A stretch of 64,000 bases of DNA from Sediminicola sp. YIK13 (GTDB lineage: Bacteria > Bacteroidota > Bacteroidia > Flavobacteriales > Flavobacteriaceae). Position 1 is the first letter of the stretch, and every line of letters begins with the position of its first letter. The DNA lies in the NCBI RefSeq assembly GCF_001430825.1, contig NZ_CP010535.1, positions 1,282,501 through 1,346,500 of the forward strand, written 5' to 3'. The notes beneath the pieces were generated by a model that worked only from the letters and a program-made list of their open reading frames with translations, was not told where the DNA came from and did not search any database. Shown here in pieces: positions 34,961-43,204 of this stretch. Both the position numbers and the translations under genes were made by a program.

Positions 34961-36565
34961 CTACTCTTTTAGGGTTGGATAACTTACCCCGAGTTGCTCT
35001 AGATACGTATCGTATTTATCCTCATCAAAATAAAATTGTTCCAATTGAGGTCTATATTTTTCCATTTTGTCCTGATTTAGATAGCTCGGTGGCATATCGG
35101 CTTCCGTGATCATGGGTTGGTATTTGGTTTCTTTGCTCTGTTCGTTATTGAAATAATCCCATGCCTTCGTCAATAGAACCGGCTTGAGCAAAAAATCTAA
35201 AATAGTCATCGCCTCTGCTTGTGCCCCTGCCACAACTCCCTTATGGGCTATAGGTGTGGCCATGGCGATGGCATTGCTCCAATGGTGCCCTTGCAATCCT
35301 GGTATATTGGAAGGAAAGCGCAAGGTAACGGTTGGCACCTTCCAGGAAACATCGCCTATATCGTCGGAACCTCCACTAACAGGCTCTTCCACTGGTAGCC
35401 CTAAAGGATCCAGGACCGTGTTTAGGCCCTCCAATTTATCTGAATTCACCTCCTTTTGCACGGCCTTGGCCAAAGTTTGATCGGCCTCTGACCAGGTTGG
35501 CATGCCAATTTTTTGAATATTGGAATACATGCTCTCGGCAATCACCTTATTGTAATGTCTCGGCCATGCCGTTCCTAATACCTTTGAAGTCACTTTAGTA
35601 CCTGTCATCAAGGCTGCACCTTCTGCAATGTTATTGGCCTCCTTGTACATTTCCATGATGCCTTCGTAAGTAATATCCCTAAAGTAATACCAGATGGAAG
35701 CCTTGGAAGGCACTACATTTGGTTGATCTCCTGCATCTGTAAATATTGAGTGTGACCTTTTTAAGGGATGCAGGTGCTCCCTTTTATAATTCCAACCAAT
35801 GTTCATTAGCTCCGCGGCGTCCAAAGCACTACGCCCCCTCCATGGGGATCCTGCCGAATGGGCAGCCTCTCCTTCAAAAGAGTATTCCACTGAGATGAGA
35901 CCTGTTCCTTTTGTCGGGCCCCAGGAAACTTCAAGATTGTCCCCCACATGCGTAAAAATGCACATGTCGATATTATCAAACAGGCCATCCCTTACATACC
36001 AGGCCTTGGCTGCCACCAATTCTTCGGCAATACCCGGCCAAATAACCAAAGTGCCTTTTATGTTCTCCCGTTCCATTAGCTGCTTTACAGCTAAAGCAGA
36101 TGTGATATTTAAGGGGATGCCTGAATTGTGGCCTTCCCCATGTCCCGGGGCACCATCAACTATAGGCTTATGATAGGCAACGCCCGGATACTGGGATGCC
36201 TTTGGAATACAGTCCACATCACTACCCAGGGCAATTACAGGTCCTTCGCCATTGCTCCATCTAGCAAACCAAGCGGTAGGAATCCCAGAAATGGAATTTT
36301 CAATCTCAAAACCATTTTCTTTTAGCAATCCTGTCAAATATCTGGAAGATTCTATTTCCTGAAAACCAAGTTCCGAAAAACTGAATACTTTATCGACCAT
36401 GACCTGGGCCCGTTTATAATTGGCCTGAACAATTTGGGCGGCTTCGACTTTTAATTTTTCCACCTGTTTATCAGAATATTTCTTTTGGGAAAAACCAAAA
36501 TTTACAATACCAATAAATAGGATAAGTAGCAATCCGCTCGTTGACTTTTTAAAATAATGTTTCAT
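34961..36565 (-). CDS. Secreted M20-family amidohydrolase (AbgB-like)
   Basis: 534 residues with a signal peptide (STSGLLLILFIGIVNFGFSQ). The M20 peptidase/amidohydrolase core shows IALGSDVDCIPKASQYPG near 115-132, GAPGHGEGHNSGIPLNITSA near 140-159 (metal-binding His), a WPGIAEELVAAKAW segment near 175-190 that supplies the catalytic and metal Glu, and SVEYSFEGEAAHSAGSPWRG near 226-245 from the lid domain. Late in the chain SGGSDDIGDVSW also matches AbgB-type enzymes, which cleave aminoacyl amides such as p-aminobenzoyl-glutamate. The signal peptide is unusual for AbgB and suggests periplasmic action on an imported or external N-acyl compound. Confidence 0.82.
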   Translation of the reverse strand: MKHYFKKSTSGLLLILFIGIVNFGFSQKKYSDKQVEKLKVEAAQIVQANYKRAQVMVDKVFSFSELGFQEIESSRYLTGLLKENGFEIENSISGIPTAWFARWSNGEGPVIALGSDVDCIPKASQYPGVAYHKPIVDGAPGHGEGHNSGIPLNITSALAVKQLMERENIKGTLVIWPGIAEELVAAKAWYVRDGLFDNIDMCIFTHVGDNLEVSWGPTKGTGLISVEYSFEGEAAHSAGSPWRGRSALDAAELMNIGWNYKREHLHPLKRSHSIFTDAGDQPNVVPSKASIWYYFRDITYEGIMEMYKEANNIAEGAALMTGTKVTSKVLGTAWPRHYNKVIAESMYSNIQKIGMPTWSEADQTLAKAVQKEVNSDKLEGLNTVLDPLGLPVEEPVSGGSDDIGDVSWKVPTVTLRFPSNIPGLQGHHWSNAIAMATPIAHKGVVAGAQAEAMTILDFLLKPVLLTKAWDYFNNEQSKETKYQPMITEADMPPSYLNQDKMEKYRPQLEQFYFDEDKYDTYLEQLGVSYPTLKE

Positions 36566-36762
36566 ATACAGTGCTTAAGTTGATTCTAAATTTAAATAAT
36601 TTATGTTCAACATTCGCTTTTAGATTTATTTCAATTTATTTAGCCAATCTTCTTTTTCAATTAGAAATATTTCTAACCTTTTAATGGAATACACCCATCT
36701 TAGCTTCATTCGATTCATTAATTAACAATTAGTGCTTATAAGTGTTCAATTTTCTGACCGGC

Positions 36763-36785
36763 ATTTACACATAAAAAATGTAAAT
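36763..36785. promoter_or_regulatory. Inverted repeat over the purL promoter, candidate operator
   Basis: ATTTACA, a nine-base spacer and TGTAAAT form an exact 7+7 inverted repeat whose right arm overlaps the -7 box at 36781-36788. This is a position where a repressor could block transcription of the purine biosynthesis gene. The regulator is unknown. Confidence 0.3.
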
Positions 36786-36788
36786 TTG
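36781..36788 (+). promoter_or_regulatory. Probable -7 box of purL
   Basis: TAAATTTG fits TAnnTTTG. Transcription would begin near 36793, so the in-frame TTG at 36793 cannot be a useful start codon and the ATG at 36820 is the true one. Confidence 0.5.
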
Positions 36789-36819
36789 TGCCTTGTTAAA
36801 CAAACAATTTTCGAATTCC

Positions 36820-39800
36820 ATGATTCATTTTTTCGGGGACATAAATACCAAAGTTTTTGCAGTTCAGAGCAATACTGCGCTTTCTAAAGAAGACATCTCT
36901 AAATTGACCTGGTTGTTCGGCAACCAACCTCAAATAAACACGGCGTCTCTAGACGCCTTTTTTGTTGGCCCAAGAGCAGCTATGATAACGCCTTGGAGTA
37001 CAAATGCAACGGAAATAACTCAAAATATGGGTGTTTCTGGCATTATTAGGATTGAAGAATTCAAGGCCTCAGATAAAGATTCCTCGGATTTTGACCCTAT
37101 GCTTTTACAAAAGTACAGCGCCTTGACCCAGGATATTTTTTCGGTAAAAATTGAGCCTGAAGCAGTCTTGGAAATCGATGATATAGCGGCCTATAATGAA
37201 CAGGAAGGCTTGGCATTAAGTAGTGAAGAAGTAGATTATTTGGACCAAATGTCCAATAAAATTGGTCGAAAACTAACAGATTCAGAGGTTTTTGGATTCA
37301 GTCAGGTCAACTCAGAACATTGCAGACATAAAATTTTCAATGGGACTTTCGTCATAGATGGGGTTGAAAAACCATCCTCCTTGTTCAAACTCATAAAAAA
37401 AACATCTCAAGAACACCCAGGCGACATTATATCTGCCTATAAGGACAATGTGGCTTTTGTAAAAGGCCCAACCGTTGTACAATTTGCCCCAAAAAGTGCG
37501 GATAAACCAGATTTTTATGGGGAGAGCAACTTTGAATCTGTCATCTCTTTAAAGGCAGAGACCCACAATTTTCCCACCACTGTAGAACCTTTTAATGGTG
37601 CCGCTACAGGTGCCGGAGGAGAGATCAGGGACCGTTTGGCAGGTGGAAAAGGATCGTTGCCATTGGCCGGAACTGCAGTTTACATGACCTCCTATTCCCG
37701 TTTGGAAGAAAATAGACCTTGGGAAAAAGCCATCAAAGAGCGGGACTGGTTATACCAAACCCCAATGGATATCCTGATCAAAGCATCTAATGGTGCTTCT
37801 GATTTTGGCAATAAATTTGGACAACCCTTAATTGTAGGTTCTGTCCTTACCTTCGAACATGAAGAAGATGCAAGGACCTTAGGGTTTGACAAGGTGATTA
37901 TGCAAGCTGGCGGTATTGGTTACGGAAAAATGGATCAAGCCCTTAAAGACACCCCTAAAATTGGGGATAAAATAGTTATTCTTGGTGGTGACAACTACCG
38001 GATCGGAATGGGTGGTGCAGCCGTTTCCAGTGCCGATACCGGTGAATTTGGATCTACGATTGAGCTCAATGCCATACAACGTTCCAATCCCGAAATGCAA
38101 AAACGTGCGGCAAACGCCATACGTGGGTTGGTAGAAAGTGAACATAATCCTATTGTATCCATTCATGACCACGGTGCTGGCGGGCACCTTAATTGTCTTT
38201 CCGAATTAGTGGAAGACACAGGAGGAAACATTGATCTTGACAAATTGCCCGTGGGTGACCCTACTCTTTCCGCAAAGGAAATTATCGGTAATGAATCCCA
38301 AGAGCGAATGGGATTGGTGATCGGAAAAAAAGATGTGGACATGCTTCATCGCATTGCAGATAGGGAACGTTCTCCAATGTACGAAGTAGGTGACGTTACC
38401 GGCGATAAACGCTTTACCTTCCAATCAAAAACTACTGGTGAAAAGCCAATGGATCTGGATCTTTCCGATATGTTCGGAAGCTCTCCCAAGACCATTATGA
38501 CCGATACCACCATCAATCGAAAATATAAATCCCCCGAGTATTCCCTGGAACATTTCCATGAGTATTTGGGTCAGGTCCTACAACTGGAGGCCGTAGCCTG
38601 TAAAGACTGGCTGACCAATAAGGTTGACCGTTGTGTTGGAGGAAAAGTAGCCAAACAACAGTGTGCAGGACCATTACAGTTACCTTTGAACAATTGTGGG
38701 GTAATGGCCTTGGATTATAAAGGGAAAGAAGGAATTGCAACCTCCATAGGGCACTCCCCCATTTCTGGCCTTATAAATCCGGCGGCTGGTAGTAGAAATA
38801 GTATCGCCGAAGCGCTTACCAATATTATCTGGGCACCGATAAAAGATGGATTACAATCGGTTTCATTATCGGCCAACTGGATGTGGCCCTGTAAAAATGA
38901 AGGGGAAGATGCAAGATTGTATGAGGCCGTGAAAGCGATTTCAGATTTTGCCATTGCATTGGGCATCAATGTGCCCACTGGAAAGGATTCTCTTTCCATG
39001 AAGCAACGTTATAAAAACGCAGAGGTAATATCTCCTGGAACGGTTATAATTTCAGCAGCAGCCCACTGTACTGATATTACCAAGGTGGTAGAACCGGTTT
39101 TACAGAGAAATGGTGGGGATATCTATTATATCAATTTATCCCAAGACAACTTCAAATTGGGCGGCTCATCCTTTGCCCAAATACGCAATACTATTGGGGA
39201 CGAAGCACCAACCGTTAAAGATGCGGAAAACTTCAAGAATACTTTTAATACCATTCAGCGTTTAATCGGGGAAGGTAAAATTATTGCAGGTCACGATGTG
39301 GCATCAGGTGGACTCATCACAACCCTTTTGGAATTGTGTTTTGCCGATACCCAATTGGGGTCCAAGTTGGATTTGAGCAGCCTGAACGAATCAGATACCA
39401 TCAAATTATTATTTGCGGAAAATGCAGGTATTGTTTTTCAAGGAAAAGATGCTTCCATAGAAAAGGTATTAAAAGATGCCGGAGTGGCATTTCACAAAAT
39501 AGGTTCAGTAGTAGAAGATGCTATCCTATCCATTAAAAACAATAGCGTTGAAATGGGATTAAATATCAATTCCCTTCGCGATACCTGGTTCAAAACCTCC
39601 TATTTGTTGGACAGGAAACAAACCGCCAATAACTTGGCTCAGGTTCGATACGAAAATTATAAAAACCAACCTTTACGATATAATTTTCCATCTCATTTTG
39701 ATGGAAGTCTCAAAAATCTGGTTGGATCACAGGTCCCCGGTCAATCGAAAACAAAGGCAGCTATTTTAAGGGAGAAGGGAAGTAATTCTGAACGCGAAAT

Positions 39801-40503
39801 GGCAAATGCCATGTATTTAGCTGGTTTTGACGTAAAGGATGTTCATATGACCGATCTTATCTCAGGACGTGAAACCTTAGAAGATATTCAATTTATTGGT
39901 GCCGTTGGAGGCTTCTCCAATTCGGACGTATTGGGAAGTGCCAAAGGATGGGCAGGCGCCTTTAAATACAATGAAAAAGCGAATTTGGCCCTTAAAAAAT
40001 TCTTCTCCAGACCTGATACCTTATCCATAGGAATATGTAATGGTTGTCAACTATTTATGGAACTGGATCTTATCAATCCAGATCATAAGGAACATGGAAA
40101 GATGACCTATAACGATTCCAATAAACACGAAAGTGGATTTACATCAGTAGAGATACAAAAGAACAATTCAGTAATGCTTTCTTCTTTGGAAGGCGCCAAT
40201 CTTGGAGTTTGGATCTCACATGGGGAAGGAAAATTTAAATTACCAATGTCGAAAGAGAACTATGAGATCGTAGCCAATTACGGTCATGAAGGCTATCCTG
40301 CCAACCCCAATGGATCAGATTACAATACCGCTATGCTTTGTGATAAAACTGGAAGGCATTTAGTAACTATGCCCCACATAGAACGTTCTATATTCCAATG
40401 GAACTGGGCACACTATCCTGCAGGAAGAAAAGACGAAGTATCCCCATGGTTGGAGGCTTTTGTCAATGCAAGAAAGTGGGTAGAAACACAAAAGAAAAGT
40501 TAG
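36820..40503 (+). CDS. purL: Phosphoribosylformylglycinamidine synthase, single-chain
   Basis: Fourth step of purine synthesis: converts FGAR to FGAM with glutamine and ATP. At about 1227 residues this is the large single-chain type combining the PurS-like, PurL and PurQ parts. Visible are FSQVNSEHCRHKIFNGTF near 165-182, SLKAETHNFPTTVEPFNGAA near 242-261 followed by GTGAGGEIRDR-like residues (TGAGGEIRDRLAGGKG), and a C-terminal class I glutaminase with nucleophile Cys in SIGICNGCQLFMEL near 1070-1083 and the His-x-Glu in MPHIERSIFQWNW. The start ATG gives MIHFFGDINTKVFAVQ, preferred over the upstream TTG on promoter grounds. It ends in a strong terminator. Confidence 0.96.
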   Translation: MIHFFGDINTKVFAVQSNTALSKEDISKLTWLFGNQPQINTASLDAFFVGPRAAMITPWSTNATEITQNMGVSGIIRIEEFKASDKDSSDFDPMLLQKYSALTQDIFSVKIEPEAVLEIDDIAAYNEQEGLALSSEEVDYLDQMSNKIGRKLTDSEVFGFSQVNSEHCRHKIFNGTFVIDGVEKPSSLFKLIKKTSQEHPGDIISAYKDNVAFVKGPTVVQFAPKSADKPDFYGESNFESVISLKAETHNFPTTVEPFNGAATGAGGEIRDRLAGGKGSLPLAGTAVYMTSYSRLEENRPWEKAIKERDWLYQTPMDILIKASNGASDFGNKFGQPLIVGSVLTFEHEEDARTLGFDKVIMQAGGIGYGKMDQALKDTPKIGDKIVILGGDNYRIGMGGAAVSSADTGEFGSTIELNAIQRSNPEMQKRAANAIRGLVESEHNPIVSIHDHGAGGHLNCLSELVEDTGGNIDLDKLPVGDPTLSAKEIIGNESQERMGLVIGKKDVDMLHRIADRERSPMYEVGDVTGDKRFTFQSKTTGEKPMDLDLSDMFGSSPKTIMTDTTINRKYKSPEYSLEHFHEYLGQVLQLEAVACKDWLTNKVDRCVGGKVAKQQCAGPLQLPLNNCGVMALDYKGKEGIATSIGHSPISGLINPAAGSRNSIAEALTNIIWAPIKDGLQSVSLSANWMWPCKNEGEDARLYEAVKAISDFAIALGINVPTGKDSLSMKQRYKNAEVISPGTVIISAAAHCTDITKVVEPVLQRNGGDIYYINLSQDNFKLGGSSFAQIRNTIGDEAPTVKDAENFKNTFNTIQRLIGEGKIIAGHDVASGGLITTLLELCFADTQLGSKLDLSSLNESDTIKLLFAENAGIVFQGKDASIEKVLKDAGVAFHKIGSVVEDAILSIKNNSVEMGLNINSLRDTWFKTSYLLDRKQTANNLAQVRYENYKNQPLRYNFPSHFDGSLKNLVGSQVPGQSKTKAAILREKGSNSEREMANAMYLAGFDVKDVHMTDLISGRETLEDIQFIGAVGGFSNSDVLGSAKGWAGAFKYNEKANLALKKFFSRPDTLSIGICNGCQLFMELDLINPDHKEHGKMTYNDSNKHESGFTSVEIQKNNSVMLSSLEGANLGVWISHGEGKFKLPMSKENYEIVANYGHEGYPANPNGSDYNTAMLCDKTGRHLVTMPHIERSIFQWNWAHYPAGRKDEVSPWLEAFVNARKWVETQKKS

Positions 40504-40534
40504 TCATATTCTTTCTAAGAAAATGATGGTGTAC

Positions 40535-40566
40535 AAAAAGGCCGATGTTTCAACGTCGGCCTTTTT
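40535..40566 (+). terminator. Rho-independent terminator of purL
   Basis: AAAAAGGCCGATGTT pairs with AACGTCGGCCTTTTT (one G:U or mismatch) around a two- to three-base loop. The arms end in A- and T-runs. Confidence 0.85.
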
Positions 40567-40743
40567 CAATTAAATGGATCTTAAATGTGGTTTATTCTTC
40601 GGGGGAATAAAAAAAATACGCCCATAGATAAAAAAAATTACAGTCTTAGTAGGTTAGATATAATCACCTCTTATTTAAAGGCTTAGAAAAGCCAAGAGAT
40701 ATTATTTTCACAATTGGACTAGTTGGAATCTAAGAATTCATTA
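40567..40743. other. AT-rich intergenic stretch between purL and the acyl-CoA ligase
   Basis: Part of a gene-free gap of about 320 bases. Apart from a small TTATTC/GGAATAA hairpin near 40590-40610 I see no open frame, RNA gene or TAnnTTTG promoter here. The inverted repeat at 40744-40762 follows. Confidence 0.5.
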
Positions 40744-40762
40744 ATATTATAACCTATAATAT
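40744..40762. promoter_or_regulatory. Inverted repeat upstream of the acyl-CoA ligase, possible MarR-type site
   Basis: ATATTATA, ACC, TATAATAT is an exact 8+8 inverted repeat about 62 bases before the ligase ATG. Its half-sites TATTAT and ATAATA also occur, six bases apart instead of five, in the palindrome over the marR promoter at 42677-42714. This suggests that one regulator may bind both. AT-richness makes coincidence possible. Confidence 0.35.
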
Positions 40763-40824
40763 ATGAATGTCATTTTAAAAAACCGTTCCCTTTTCTTAAT
40801 TTGGCAATACGTTTAGATAAAAAT

Positions 40825-42609
40825 ATGCAAACAATCACTCGCCTTTTTGACTTTCCCTATTATCAATTGGAGAAATATAATTTAGAAAAGTCCTTAGTTA
40901 CCAAATATGATGGAGAATGGATTGCCACTTCCACCAAGGAATATATCGATAAAGCAAATACGGTTAGTCGTGCCCTACTGAGACTGGGTGTGAAACCGAA
41001 TGATAAGATCGCAGTTATTTCATTGAGCAATAGGACCGAATGGAATATCATGGATGTTGGTATCTTACAGTTGGGTGCCCAAAACGTACCTATATATCCT
41101 ACGATTTCAGAAGAAGATTATAAATATGTACTAAACCATTCGGAAGCAAAATATTGTTTCGTCTCTTGTAACGAGGTATATAATAAGGTTAAAGCGGTAA
41201 AAGGAGATACACCACATTTATTGGACGTTTACTCATTTGACTCCATATCGGATTGTAAAAACTGGAACGAAATCTTGGAATTAGGAGCCGACACTTCCAA
41301 CCAAGCTGAAGTAGACGCCTTAAAAGATCAAGTACAGCCACATGACCTTGCCACATTGATCTATACCTCAGGAACTACAGGAAGGCCCAAAGGGGTTATG
41401 TTGTCCCATGACAACGTTGTGAGCAATGCTATAGAAAGTTCAAAACGATTTCCAATTATGGATGGAAAAGCCAAGGCTTTGAGTTTTCTTCCGGTATGCC
41501 ATATTTATGAAAGAATGATCATGTACCTCTACCAATACAGAGGTGTAAGCATCTATTTCGCAGAATCAATTGAAAAGATCAGTGACAACCTCAAAGAGAC
41601 CGAACCTCATGTTATGACAGCCGTTCCCAGGCTCTTGGAAAAGGTTTACGATAAAATAATTGCCAAGGGAACAGAACTGGGTGGTATCAAAAAGAAGCTG
41701 TTCTTCTGGGCTGTGGATGTTGGATTGAAGTATGAGCCCTATGGACAAAATGGTTGGTTTTATGAACAAAAATTAGCTTTGGCTCGCAAACTTATTTTTA
41801 GCAAATGGAAGGCTGGACTTGGGGGCAATTTAGATCTTATCGCTTCAGGTAGTGCAGCTTTACAACCTAGATTGGCCAGAATTTTCAATGCGGCCGAAAT
41901 GGGGGTTATGGAAGGCTATGGTCTTACGGAAACATCTCCGGTGGTTTCGGTGAACGATATGCGCAATGGTGGTTTTAAGATTGGTACCGTTGGGAAATTG
42001 ATAGAACGTACAGAAGTAAAAATTGCCAAAGATGGAGAAATCTGTGTCAAAGGACCACAGGTAATGCTCGGTTATTATAAAGAAACAGAAAAAACCGAGG
42101 AGGTACTCATAGATGGTTATTTCCACACGGGGGACATTGGTGAATTGGATTCAGAAGGGTTTTTGAAAATCACGGACCGTAAGAAAGAAATGTTTAAAAC
42201 CTCCGGCGGTAAATATGTGGCACCCCAACTTTTGGAAAACAGATTTAAACAGTCGCGCTTTATTGAACAGATCATGGTGGTGGGCGAAGGAGAAAAAATG
42301 CCTGCCGCACTAATTCAACCCGATTTTGAATTTGTTAGAAATTGGGCAAAGCTGCACGAAATAACAGTTGGCGACAATAAAGACTTAGTGACCAATAAAA
42401 AGGTTGTTGAAAGATTCCAAGAAGAAGTAGACCTGGCCAACGAAAATTTTGCCAAATGGGAAAAAGTGAAGCAGTTCCGCCTAACTCCAGAAGCTTGGAC
42501 CATTGAAGGAGGCCATGTAACTCCGACGCTAAAATTAAAGCGGAAAATAATAAAGGAAAAATATTTGAATCTTTACCATGAGATCTATGGCAATCCAGAT
42601 GCCAGATAA
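40825..42609 (+). CDS. Long-chain fatty acid-CoA ligase (AMP-forming)
   Basis: About 594 residues, activating fatty acids to acyl-CoA through an acyl-adenylate. The start is placed at the ATG giving MQTITRLFDFPYYQLE, since the upstream TTG at 40801 adds only eight non-conserved residues. Motifs are the phosphate-binding loop LIYTSGTTGRPKGVMLSHD near 178-196, GYGLTETSPVVSVND near 365-379, DGYFHTGDIGELDSEGFLKI near 431-450 and the hinge TDRKKEMFKTSGGKYVAP. It lies just upstream of the MarR-controlled beta-oxidation operon and feeds it, but has its own terminator. Confidence 0.92.
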   Translation: MQTITRLFDFPYYQLEKYNLEKSLVTKYDGEWIATSTKEYIDKANTVSRALLRLGVKPNDKIAVISLSNRTEWNIMDVGILQLGAQNVPIYPTISEEDYKYVLNHSEAKYCFVSCNEVYNKVKAVKGDTPHLLDVYSFDSISDCKNWNEILELGADTSNQAEVDALKDQVQPHDLATLIYTSGTTGRPKGVMLSHDNVVSNAIESSKRFPIMDGKAKALSFLPVCHIYERMIMYLYQYRGVSIYFAESIEKISDNLKETEPHVMTAVPRLLEKVYDKIIAKGTELGGIKKKLFFWAVDVGLKYEPYGQNGWFYEQKLALARKLIFSKWKAGLGGNLDLIASGSAALQPRLARIFNAAEMGVMEGYGLTETSPVVSVNDMRNGGFKIGTVGKLIERTEVKIAKDGEICVKGPQVMLGYYKETEKTEEVLIDGYFHTGDIGELDSEGFLKITDRKKEMFKTSGGKYVAPQLLENRFKQSRFIEQIMVVGEGEKMPAALIQPDFEFVRNWAKLHEITVGDNKDLVTNKKVVERFQEEVDLANENFAKWEKVKQFRLTPEAWTIEGGHVTPTLKLKRKIIKEKYLNLYHEIYGNPDAR

Positions 42610-42625
42610 ATTAAATCACACCCTT

Positions 42626-42657
42626 AAATACCCCTATTGCTTTAGGGGTATTTTTTT
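42626..42657 (+). terminator. Rho-independent terminator of the acyl-CoA ligase
   Basis: AAATACCCCTA pairs with TAGGGGTATTT around a six-base loop and continues into a T-run. It lies 20 bases before the marR operator palindrome. Confidence 0.85.
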
Positions 42658-42676
42658 ACCCTTCATTTATATTTTT

Positions 42677-42714
42677 TAATAAAATTTATTATGCATGCAT
42701 AATAAATTTTATTA
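42677..42714. promoter_or_regulatory. 38-bp perfect palindrome, probable MarR operator
   Basis: A perfect 38-base inverted repeat with no spacer, centred between 42695 and 42696; each half from the edge reads TAATAAAATTTATTATGCA. Its right end overlaps the first two bases of a TAnnTTTG -7 box (TATATTTG, 42713-42720), so a bound dimer would cover the promoter of marR and the beta-oxidation operon. MarR-family proteins typically bind such palindromes in their own promoters. Binding by the adjacent gene product is inferred. Confidence 0.8.
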
Positions 42715-42720
42715 TATTTG
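42713..42720 (+). promoter_or_regulatory. -7 box of the marR-led beta-oxidation operon
   Basis: TATATTTG fits TAnnTTTG; the ATG of marR follows at 42740. The expected -33 region falls inside the palindrome and shows no TTG, so the promoter may be weak or rely on the -7 element. Confidence 0.5.
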
Positions 42721-42739
42721 GTAATCTATCAAAAATTAA

Positions 42740-43192
42740 ATGAAGGACATTACTGTAGATTATGCACTAAGAGCAACCTGGCAGGCAGTCACCAAAATGT
42801 ATAACGAAGAAGCTAAAAACTATGACACTACCATGGCTATAGGTTTCACGTTGCTCAGCATTGACCCAAAGACCGGTACGCCTTCTACTGCTTTAGGACC
42901 AAAAATGGGAATGGAGGCAACTTCACTCTCTAGGATAATAAAGAGTATTGAGTCCAAAGGATTGATAGAGCGCAAACCCAACCCAGAAGATGGCAGGGGC
43001 GTCCTTATTCATTTGACCCCACTAGGCTTAGAGAAAAGAAAATTATCAAAAGAGGTGGTCATGCGCTTCAATGAAGTGGTTAAGCTCAATATCCCAAACG
43101 AAAAACTTCAGCATTTTTTTGAGGTAACGGATTCAATCAACAAATTGATTGCAGAAAAAAAAGTCTATATAAAAAATTCAACAACCAAATAA
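42740..43192 (+). CDS. MarR-family transcriptional regulator
   Basis: 150 residues with the MarR winged-helix layout: an N-terminal dimerisation helix (DYALRATWQAVTKMYNEEAK), a helix-turn-helix with STALGPKMGMEATSLSRIIK near 53-72, and the wing SIESKGLIERKPNPEDGRGV near 74-93, which carries the typical D-x-R. The gene is first in an operon with beta-oxidation genes and sits directly downstream of a 38-bp palindrome, so it probably represses its own operon and is released by an acyl-CoA or fatty acid. The ligand is an inference from context. Confidence 0.9.
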   Translation: MKDITVDYALRATWQAVTKMYNEEAKNYDTTMAIGFTLLSIDPKTGTPSTALGPKMGMEATSLSRIIKSIESKGLIERKPNPEDGRGVLIHLTPLGLEKRKLSKEVVMRFNEVVKLNIPNEKLQHFFEVTDSINKLIAEKKVYIKNSTTK

Positions 43193-43204
43193 TTCTATTT
43201 ATTG

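Noticed and set aside
35184-36325. Several open frames opposite the M20 amidohydrolase
   Set aside because: They are antisense shadows of a clear gene; the amidohydrolase frame carries all the family motifs.
36793-36819. TTG as the start of purL
   Set aside because: It falls at the predicted transcription start, and the ATG at 36820 gives the conserved N-terminus.
40801-40824. TTG as the start of the acyl-CoA ligase
   Set aside because: The ATG at 40825 gives the typical N-terminus; the extra eight residues have no support.
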